Of a stretch of DNA of 23,854 nucleotides, positions 1 through 5,547 are shown piece by piece. The DNA comes from Ruminococcaceae bacterium UBA1244 (lineage in GTDB: Bacteria; Bacillota; Clostridia; Oscillospirales; Acutalibacteraceae). Every line of letters starts with the position of its first letter. The first letter of the stretch is position 1. The translations under genes were made by a program, and so were the position numbers. The notes beneath the pieces were generated by a model, which was given only the letters and a program-made list of their open reading frames with translations, was not told the DNA's origin and searched no databases. The stretch covers positions 10,858 through 34,711 of the forward strand of contig DBWG01000008.1 in NCBI GenBank assembly GCA_002308635.1, written 5' to 3'.

Positions 1-55
1 AGTGAGCCGTGACTGAGCTGTCGGAGACCCAATAAAAAAGTAAAGGAGAATATTT

Positions 56-694
56 ATGCCCAACACAGTCAGATGTCCGAACGGCCACTTTTTTGATTTA
101 ATGAAGTTCCAGGTATGCCCCTACTGCGGAGTTCCTGCTTCTGCACCGCAGATGCCTCCGATGCAGCCAATGCAGCCAATGCCTCCGATGCAGCCGATGC
201 AGCCGATGCAGCCGATGCCGCCTATGCCTCCGATGCCGGCTCCTCAGGGTTATTATCAGCCTGTAGGAATGCCGCTTCAGCCGCCTGTAGTCTCAAATGA
301 CGAAAAGACCGTTTCAGCAAGTATGATGGCGGAAATGAACAAGAAGCCGACAGTCGGCTGGCTCGTATGTATAAAGGGAGCTTCCTTCGGAAAGACCTAT
401 CCTATCAGAGAAAACAAAAACTTCTTTGGCAGAGCTGCTACAATGGATATCATGCTTGAAGGTGATAACTCCGTTTCGAGAGAAAAGCACGGCATTATTA
501 CATACGTTCCGAAGCAGAGAATTTTTCTTGCTATGCCGGGCGAATCAAGAGAGCTTTATTATGTAAATGACAAGGTCGTTCTTGAAAATATCGAGCTTCA
601 TCCAAACGACAAGCTTGAGATCGGAAAATCTGTTTTCCTGTTTGTACCTCTTTGCGGTGAGAAGTTCGCATGGGACGATCTGGAAGAAAAATGA
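56..694 (+). CDS. Zinc-ribbon / FHA-domain protein with Met-Gln-Pro repeat linker
   Basis: A 212-residue cytoplasmic protein of three parts. Residues 1-25 form a small zinc-ribbon-like knuckle (C7, H11, C21, C24). Residues about 30-63 are a low-complexity linker of M-Q-P and M-P-P tripeptides. Residues about 103-205 are a forkhead-associated domain: the GR pair (G125-R126), the S-R-x-K-H stretch ending at H145, and the V-N-D turn at N171 match the phosphothreonine-binding loops of the family. FHA domains bind phosphothreonine, so the Ser/Thr kinase encoded two genes downstream is the obvious partner (inference). The start follows AAAGGAGAA at a good distance. No transmembrane helix or signal peptide is seen. 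The FHA call is firm; the binding partner is unknown. Confidence 0.9.
   Translation: MPNTVRCPNGHFFDLMKFQVCPYCGVPASAPQMPPMQPMQPMPPMQPMQPMQPMPPMPPMPAPQGYYQPVGMPLQPPVVSNDEKTVSASMMAEMNKKPTVGWLVCIKGASFGKTYPIRENKNFFGRAATMDIMLEGDNSVSREKHGIITYVPKQRIFLAMPGESRELYYVNDKVVLENIELHPNDKLEIGKSVFLFVPLCGEKFAWDDLEEK
152..241 (+). repeat. Ten tandem 9-bp units encoding M-(Q/P)-P repeats
   Basis: Ten consecutive 9-bp units of the form ATG-CAG/CCN-CCN lie in frame in the FHA gene and encode Met-Gln-Pro or Met-Pro-Pro triplets; the last unit ends in Ala. Units are nearly identical, so copy number could change by slippage without breaking the frame. Confidence 0.9.
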
Positions 695-713
695 TCGGGC
701 TATAAAAAAGAAT

Positions 714-752
714 GGCGTTCCGGGGGCGTTATCTGCCCTTCCGGACAGCGCC
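714..752 (+). other. Imperfect GC-rich hairpin between the FHA and zinc-ribbon genes
   Basis: Three 4-bp GC-rich helices stack with small internal loops: GGCG 714-717 with CGCC 749-752, CCGG 720-723 with CCGG 741-744, and GGGC 724-727 with GCCC 735-738, closing a 7-nt loop. It lies just upstream of an intrinsic terminator, so it may stabilise the 3' end of the upstream mRNA or be part of an attenuator. Function is not known. Confidence 0.4.
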
Positions 753-767
753 TGCCGAATATTTAGG

Positions 768-797
768 AAAAAGCCGTTAAGCTTTTGACGGCTTTTT
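768..797 (+). terminator. Intrinsic terminator-like hairpin before the zinc-ribbon gene
   Basis: AAAAAGCCGTTAA (768-780) pairs with TTTTGACGGCTTTTT (783-797) with one T-G wobble, closing a tight loop around GCTT and ending in a T run. The next ribosome binding site starts only about 16 nt further on, so this is probably a partial, intra-operon terminator. Confidence 0.75.
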
Positions 798-826
798 CTC
801 AAGTATTTGAATAGGAGATGATACAA

Positions 827-1531
827 ATGGTCGTATGTAAAAATTGCGGTACGGTATATGAGGAATATTATAATGCCTGCCCAAAGTGCGGGACTGTTCA
901 TCAGCTTCCTGATGACAGTGTTTATAACGTCCCGCGCCGAAGGATGCCCGGAACTCAGGAAACCGGTACTGATCCGCAGTATGTGGAAATAGAGCTTGGC
1001 ACTCCCAAAAAGAAGAGTACAAAAGCTCCGACAATTATTTTTGTATTGATAACTCTTGTTTTGCTTGCCGCTGCCGCCATAACCATTGCTGTTGTTTTTG
1101 CTGGCAAAAACGATGACGGCTCTTCTGAAAAACCGGCTCCTGAACCAAAGGAACAGTCTTCACAGTCTGTGAGCGTTCCAGAAAGCGAACCGTCTCAGGA
1201 AAGCAAAACTCCTCAGGAAAGCTCTGATGCAGAACTCACTTCTGATGTATCCGTCTCACAAGATTCACAGGTTGACCTTGCGGAACCGGTTGAGACATCG
1301 GCGGTCGTTGTCAAAACGGAACTGAGTGAAGAAGCCTATACTGATAATGACGGAAATCTTCACGAGGCGACCTACAAGGTCTTTGTCAGATACAATATCG
1401 ACGGCAATGAATATGAAACAGAGCTGGGCGTATTTTCAGAAAACGAATATAAATCATCTGATGTTGTAGAGATAATGTATGATAAGGCAGATCCGAACAG
1501 AATAAAAAAGATCTTTACGGATATGGAATGA
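827..1531 (+). CDS. Zinc-ribbon membrane protein with extracellular DUF3592-like domain
   Basis: A 234-residue membrane protein. The N-terminus is a cytoplasmic double-CxxC zinc ribbon (C4, C7, C18, C21). A hydrophobic helix at about residues 67-91 is followed by a Ser/Glu/Pro-rich stalk to about residue 155. The C-terminal 80 residues (Y-x-V-F-V-R-Y near the start, V-E-I-M-Y-D...P-N-R near the end) look like the DUF3592 family; that call is from pattern only. I chose ATG 827 over ATG 818 because AGGAG at 813-817 lies 9 nt from 827 but overlaps the 818 start region. It sits between the FHA and kinase genes and ends 13 nt before the kinase, so it is probably part of the same phosphosignalling operon. 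Biochemical role unknown. Confidence 0.8.
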   Translation: MVVCKNCGTVYEEYYNACPKCGTVHQLPDDSVYNVPRRRMPGTQETGTDPQYVEIELGTPKKKSTKAPTIIFVLITLVLLAAAAITIAVVFAGKNDDGSSEKPAPEPKEQSSQSVSVPESEPSQESKTPQESSDAELTSDVSVSQDSQVDLAEPVETSAVVVKTELSEEAYTDNDGNLHEATYKVFVRYNIDGNEYETELGVFSENEYKSSDVVEIMYDKADPNRIKKIFTDME

Positions 1532-1544
1532 CAGGAGGAAGGAT

Positions 1545-3611
1545 ATGTTACAGGCAGGAACCGTAATAAACGGTACATACAGAATAGAAGGCGCAGTTGG
1601 TGCGGGAGGCGGCGGTACAGTCTATAAGGCGTATCATCTTCGTCTCCAGAAGGATGTTGTTGTAAAACGTATAAATGATAACTGGGTCAATGTTATGGAC
1701 TCCCGAAAGGAAGCCGATATCATAAAGAACCTGAAACACCAGTATCTTCCGCAGGCTTATGACTTTCTGAAGATCGACAGCGGCGTTTATACCGTCATGG
1801 ATTTTGTGCCGGGTGCTTCACTGGATAAGTATATCAAAAAGGGATATAAGTTTAACCAGCAGCAGATCATTTTTTGGGCAAAGCAGGCGGCTGAGGCTCT
1901 TGTTTATCTTCACAAACAGAACCCGCCGATCATCCACAGTGATATCAAACCCGCAAATATCATGCTGACTCCTGAAGGCAATATCTGTCTGATAGACTTC
2001 AACGTTTCTCTGACAAGCACTCCGGACAGTAATATCAGTGCAACAAGCCGCGGATATGCCGCACCTGAACAGTATCTGAACCTTGTTCCGATGAACGAGC
2101 CTGTTCCCGGAGAGTCATTCAAGCCGGTCTATCATTTCAATATGGCATCACCGCTTGACCAGCGTTCCGATATCTACAGCCTTGGTGCTACTCTTTATCA
2201 TCTTATGACAGGACAGCGCCCGCCGAAGGCTCCGCAGGATAAGCTGCCGGAGATACCTCTTGACCTGCAGGGATTTGATGAAACTCTGATAAATATTGTC
2301 AACAAAATGACACGCTATGATCCCCGTGAAAGATATCAGAGTGCGGAAGAACTTTTGAAGGATCTTAATAATATCCGCAGGCTTGACAAAAAATATGTCA
2401 GCTACAAAAGAAAGAAGCTTATTGTTAATACTGTCTTTCCCATAATAATGGTCGGCGCACTGCTCCTGTGTGTTTTCGGATATGTCACCATGAACAAGGA
2501 GAATGACGAAAAATACGACCAGCTTATCTCGGAGGCTGCAAATTATGCCGAAAAGGGAGATTATGAAAAGGCAATAGAAAATTACAGCGAAGCCAGGGAT
2601 ATGAAGTCCGACAATATAGAGCCGTATTATGGTATGCTCAGGATATATTCGGATCAGTATGATTTTGACAAGGTAATAGAATACGGCAAGGATTCCCTCG
2701 CTTCACACAAGTTTGAGGACAGCAGCAAAAAACAGAGAGCAGACTTCTACTATATTCTTGCAAACGCTTATTTTGAGCAGGAAAACTATGATGATGCAGT
2801 GAGCTTCTATACAAAAACAGTTGAACTCAGTCAGGATAATTCCGAATATTACCGTGACTTTGCCATAGCACTTGCAAGAAATAAGTATGTAGACAAGGCA
2901 AAGGAAATGCTCCAGACAGCTAAGGAGCTTGGACTTGAAACGGATGCTATTGACCTCGTAAGCGCAGAGATCGCTTTTGCGGAAGAAAAATACGATGAGT
3001 CGGTAGGATATTTCAAGGACGCTATAAAGCTTTCGTCAAACCAGAACCTTACACAGAGAGCCTGCCTCTATCTCTGCAAAGCGTATAATTTCCTGAGAAG
3101 ATACGATGATGTTATTGATACCCTGAAAAACTATGAGAGCATTTTCAATTCATCACGTCTCAGGGTCGCAAAAACAATGAGTGCGGAAGCCTATCTCAAC
3201 AAAGCGGGAAATACTTCCGATACCGCCGTACAAAAAGAGTTCGGACAGAAGGCCGCCGACCTTTATAAAGAGGCGGAAGCGCTTGGGGTGCTTTCCAAAA
3301 AGGCAAAGTTCAATTTTGCAACAGCCTATCAGTATGCCGATGACATGAGGAACGCTCAGGAGATACTGAATTCTATGATGAAGGATTATCCGGATGACTG
3401 CGATGTCTATGCAAGGCTTGCTATCCTTGAAGCAGACAAACAGTCAAAGCTTTCCAATAACCTCAAGAATTTTGACCGCTTTAAGGAATATTATGACAAG
3501 GCGATCCAGCTCAACAAGCGCAATGAGGCAAGCGGTACGAGCGGAGCCTATATTGACGAAATGAAGCGTATCATGCAGGATCTTAAAGACAAAAAATGGA
3601 TCGGAGAGTGA
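1545..3611 (+). CDS. Membrane Ser/Thr protein kinase with C-terminal TPR domain
   Basis: A 688-residue eukaryotic-type (Hanks) kinase. Residues 1-280 are the kinase domain: glycine loop G19-x-G21-G-G-G24, ATP lysine K41, a helix-C glutamate near residue 57, catalytic loop H131-S-D133-I-K-P-A-N, metal-binding D151-F-N153, and the G-Y-A-A-P-E activation-segment end. The usual HRD is HSD (a non-RD kinase) and DFG is DFN; the catalytic aspartates and asparagine remain, so activity is expected. A single helix at about 294-314 anchors it. The remaining 370 residues form TPR-like helical repeats placed outside the membrane, where PASTA domains sit in PrkC/PknB-type kinases. The TPRs are probably a sensory or scaffold domain (inference). 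AGGAGG precedes the start. Confidence 0.93.
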   Translation: MLQAGTVINGTYRIEGAVGAGGGGTVYKAYHLRLQKDVVVKRINDNWVNVMDSRKEADIIKNLKHQYLPQAYDFLKIDSGVYTVMDFVPGASLDKYIKKGYKFNQQQIIFWAKQAAEALVYLHKQNPPIIHSDIKPANIMLTPEGNICLIDFNVSLTSTPDSNISATSRGYAAPEQYLNLVPMNEPVPGESFKPVYHFNMASPLDQRSDIYSLGATLYHLMTGQRPPKAPQDKLPEIPLDLQGFDETLINIVNKMTRYDPRERYQSAEELLKDLNNIRRLDKKYVSYKRKKLIVNTVFPIIMVGALLLCVFGYVTMNKENDEKYDQLISEAANYAEKGDYEKAIENYSEARDMKSDNIEPYYGMLRIYSDQYDFDKVIEYGKDSLASHKFEDSSKKQRADFYYILANAYFEQENYDDAVSFYTKTVELSQDNSEYYRDFAIALARNKYVDKAKEMLQTAKELGLETDAIDLVSAEIAFAEEKYDESVGYFKDAIKLSSNQNLTQRACLYLCKAYNFLRRYDDVIDTLKNYESIFNSSRLRVAKTMSAEAYLNKAGNTSDTAVQKEFGQKAADLYKEAEALGVLSKKAKFNFATAYQYADDMRNAQEILNSMMKDYPDDCDVYARLAILEADKQSKLSNNLKNFDRFKEYYDKAIQLNKRNEASGTSGAYIDEMKRIMQDLKDKKWIGE

Positions 3612-3616
3612 GTGCT

Positions 3617-3757
3617 ATGGGTCTGGGAATGATTTTGATGGTGGTCGGCATCGCAGTTTTTGGTGCGGCGCTGATCGGAATGATAGTGTCAAATATAGTT
3701 CTTTCGTCAAAGGGCAAAAAGCTTAAAAAGCTTATGCACGACAAATACGGAGACTGA
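3617..3757 (+). CDS. 46-residue one-helix membrane protein
   Basis: A short open frame begins 5 nt after the kinase stop; a GGAGAG ribosome binding site inside the last kinase codons lies 8 nt upstream of the ATG. The product has a hydrophobic helix at about residues 3-29 (rich in Gly, Ile, Val and Met) and a short Lys-rich tail ending in K-Y-G-D, as expected for a small protein with the basic tail in the cytoplasm. It ends just before a strong terminator, so it is the last gene of the kinase operon. It may be a kinase accessory subunit, but no family is recognised. Support is from position, ribosome binding site and composition. Confidence 0.6.
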   Translation: MGLGMILMVVGIAVFGAALIGMIVSNIVLSSKGKKLKKLMHDKYGD

Positions 3758-3764
3758 TGATCGA

Positions 3765-3804
3765 AAAATTCCCGTACAGTTTTTGCTGTACGGGAATTTT
3801 CTTG
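3765..3804 (+). terminator. Intrinsic terminator ending the kinase operon
   Basis: A perfect 15-bp stem (3765-3779 with 3786-3800) closes a 6-nt loop, TTTTTG, and runs into a T-rich 3' side. It starts 7 nt after the stop of the small membrane protein. Confidence 0.9.
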
Positions 3805-3860
3805 ATGATAAGAGATAAGCGGTGCGATTTTTTATCCGTATGCTGTTTTGTATAAGTGCC

Positions 3861-3890
3861 TTGACAGAAACGGTAAAGCCGTGTTAAAAT
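3861..3890 (+). promoter_or_regulatory. Promoter of the STAS-domain gene
   Basis: Consensus TTGACA (3861-3866), an 18-bp spacer and TAAAAT (3885-3890), with an extended -10 TGn at 3882-3884. It lies between a terminator and the STAS gene, so that gene is transcribed on its own. Confidence 0.75.
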
Positions 3891-3980
3891 TTACTATAGC
3901 AGAGGTGTCGTTTTGAACAGCACATGATATCCCTGCTTTCTTATGAGTCTTGCATCATTATTCGACAGGAGTGTTCAGAT

Positions 3981-4277
3981 ATGAAAATAGAAAAAACAAA
4001 AAATGGCAGCCAGCTCGTCGTCTCGGTCTCAGGAAGGATCGACACTGTCACTGCGCCCGAATTTGAAGAAACAGTCACAGCACTTATGCCCGGAGTGACG
4101 GAGATCATTTTTGATCTTAAAAAGCTGGATTATATTTCTTCCGCAGGTCTGAGAGTTCTTCTTTCCATACAGAAGAAAATGAACAAACAGGGCTCGATGA
4201 AGCTTGTCGATCTTACGGAAACGGTAATGGAGATATTGGAGATCACTGGCTTTACAGAAATATTGACTATAGAGTGA
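3981..4277 (+). CDS. STAS-domain protein, anti-sigma factor antagonist type
   Basis: A 98-residue single-domain protein of the SpoIIAA/RsbV class. In that family a non-phosphorylated STAS protein captures an anti-sigma kinase and frees its sigma factor, and phosphorylation of a conserved serine turns it off. The expected pattern is present: the G-R-I-D-T strand (residues 18-22), the F-D-L-K-K-L-D-Y strand, and the S53-S54-A-G-L-R loop, where S54 aligns with the phosphorylated serine. I chose ATG 3981 because AGGAG lies 9 nt upstream; an in-frame ATG at 3924 has no such site. No anti-sigma kinase or sigma gene is adjacent, so its partner lies elsewhere. It has its own promoter and terminator. 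Confidence 0.88.
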   Translation: MKIEKTKNGSQLVVSVSGRIDTVTAPEFEETVTALMPGVTEIIFDLKKLDYISSAGLRVLLSIQKKMNKQGSMKLVDLTETVMEILEITGFTEILTIE

Positions 4278-4329
4278 GTTTGACAGGTGTGCTGCATTAT
4301 TGTGACAACAAAATAGTTACATGAGCTGA

Positions 4330-4373
4330 ACAGGCTTTTCCTGACATATACCGTGCCGGAAAAGTCTGTTTTT
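4330..4373 (+). terminator. Intrinsic terminator of the STAS-domain gene
   Basis: A 12-bp stem with one G-T pair (ACAGGCTTTTCC 4330-4341 with GGAAAAGTCTGT 4358-4369), a 16-nt loop and a run of five Ts. It lies about 50 nt after the STAS stop. Confidence 0.8.
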
Positions 4374-4413
4374 GTCGTATATAAAACTTTTTTTTGCCGG
4401 AATTAAATATAGC

Positions 4414-4442
4414 TTGATTATTTTCGGAAATAATATTATAAT
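4414..4442 (+). promoter_or_regulatory. Promoter of the corA operon
   Basis: TTGATT (4414-4419), a 17-bp spacer and a consensus TATAAT (4437-4442). Transcription would start near 4449, giving a leader of about 140 nt before the corA start. Confidence 0.78.
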
Positions 4443-4448
4443 GATTGT

Positions 4449-4586
4449 GTATCCGTAAAATCGGAAAGTATTTTTTGTGAGGTGGTAGTTCGTGAGTCCT
4501 GATCCATATCAAAAACGGAGTGAAAATTCGCAAAAAAAGGACGCACGAAAATATGACAGTGTCCTTTGAGAAAAGGAGCGCAGACA
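4449..4586 (+). promoter_or_regulatory. Structured corA mRNA leader with mutually exclusive pairings over the RBS
   Basis: The 309-bp gap before corA holds a terminator, a promoter and this leader. The leader has four mutually constrained segments. A (4489-4500) pairs with B (4538-4549): 11 Watson-Crick pairs and one A-G mismatch. B (4536-4544) can instead pair with C (4559-4567): 9 pairs including one G-T. C (4562-4567) can also pair with D (4572-4577), which contains the ribosome binding site, as a 6-bp stem capped by a GAGA tetraloop of the GNRA type. A-B pairing would free C to hide the site; B-C pairing would expose it. A small hairpin, TCCG/CGGA, lies at 4452-4465. Layout resembles a translational riboswitch, but it matches no class I recognise, including the Mg2+ M-box. 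Ligand unknown. Confidence 0.5.
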
Positions 4587-5516
4587 ATGATAAGCTATTA
4601 TAAGACAATAGACGGCAGGATAGAGCCGATAAAAAAATATGAGCCGGGCTGTTGGGTGAACTGTATAGAGCCTGAGGATGAGGAGATACAGTATCTTATT
4701 GATTTCTTCAAGATACCGCCGGAGCTTATGCGCTCGGCACTCGACGAAGAGGAGTCCTCACATATCGACAGCGAAGACGGCACAACGCTTATTATCATAG
4801 ACGCACCTGTCGTTGAAAAGGTCAACAAGAACATCACCTATTCGACTATGCCTATTGCGATAATGATAACCGATAAGAATGTCATCACTGTTGCACTGAA
4901 CGAAAACTCCGTTCTGAGCGAGTTTTCTGAGGGCGTTGTAAAGAATGTCATAACCGGATACAAAACGCATTTTGTACTGCACATAATGCTCCGCATGGCA
5001 ACAAAATATTTGCAGTACCTCAAACAGATAGACAAGATCAATAACCGTATTGAACGTGAACTGAGGCGCTCGGCTCAGAACAAGGATCTCCATCAGCTCC
5101 TTGATATCGAAAAATCACTCGTGTATTTTTCATCATCTCTGAAGGCGGATGAGCTGACGCTTGAAAAGATCATGCGCGGACGCTATATAAAGCTTTATGA
5201 CGAGGATCAGGATCTTCTTGAGGACGTTCTTATCGAGATAAAACAGGCTGTCGATATGGCGGCGATACATCTCAACATCCTTACCGGTACGATGGACGTT
5301 TTTGCCTCGATAATATCCAACAACCTCAACGTCATAATGAAAATACAGGCTTCCCTTACGCTTTTGGTATCAGTTCCTACGGTAATATCAGGATTTTATG
5401 GAATGAATATAGTGACGGGTCTGCCGGTGGACAATTATTGGTGGTTCCCGCTTTTGCTTTCGGCAGTGCTTATGATATTGATGTATCTGATACTGCGCCG
5501 AAAGGGAATGTTCTGA
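4587..5516 (+). CDS. corA: CorA-family magnesium/divalent cation transporter
   Basis: A 309-residue CorA-type channel subunit, about the usual length. CorA forms a homopentamer that lets Mg2+ (and in some members Co2+ or Ni2+) into the cell. The N-terminal two thirds form the cytoplasmic funnel (mixed domain, then long helices rich in Glu, Lys and Leu). The C-terminus has two hydrophobic helices separated by the signature G272-M273-N274, ending in a short basic tail (R-R-K-G-M-F). ATG 4587 was chosen because AAAGGAG lies 8 nt upstream; an in-frame TTG at 4566 sits before that site. It opens a run of closely spaced genes; the next starts 31 nt later. Its leader suggests regulation at translation. 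Confidence 0.92.
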   Translation: MISYYKTIDGRIEPIKKYEPGCWVNCIEPEDEEIQYLIDFFKIPPELMRSALDEEESSHIDSEDGTTLIIIDAPVVEKVNKNITYSTMPIAIMITDKNVITVALNENSVLSEFSEGVVKNVITGYKTHFVLHIMLRMATKYLQYLKQIDKINNRIERELRRSAQNKDLHQLLDIEKSLVYFSSSLKADELTLEKIMRGRYIKLYDEDQDLLEDVLIEIKQAVDMAAIHLNILTGTMDVFASIISNNLNVIMKIQASLTLLVSVPTVISGFYGMNIVTGLPVDNYWWFPLLLSAVLMILMYLILRRKGMF

Positions 5517-5547
5517 CAGCGGCGGAAAAATTACGGAGTGTGTTATA

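Noticed and set aside
115..300. Ala/Asp/Ser-rich open frame on the plus strand
   Set aside because: It is the +2 frame shadow of the M-Q-P repeat and has no ribosome binding site.
1935..2003. Pseudokinase
   Set aside because: The ATP lysine, catalytic Asp in HSD, the Asn of K-P-A-N and the metal-binding Asp of DFN are all present.
3924..3980. N-terminal extension of the STAS protein from ATG 3924
   Set aside because: No ribosome binding site there; AGGAG is placed 9 nt before ATG 3981 and the family starts at that point.
4449..4586. Mg2+ M-box or other known riboswitch before corA
   Set aside because: The leader is too short and its conserved cores do not match the classes I can recall.
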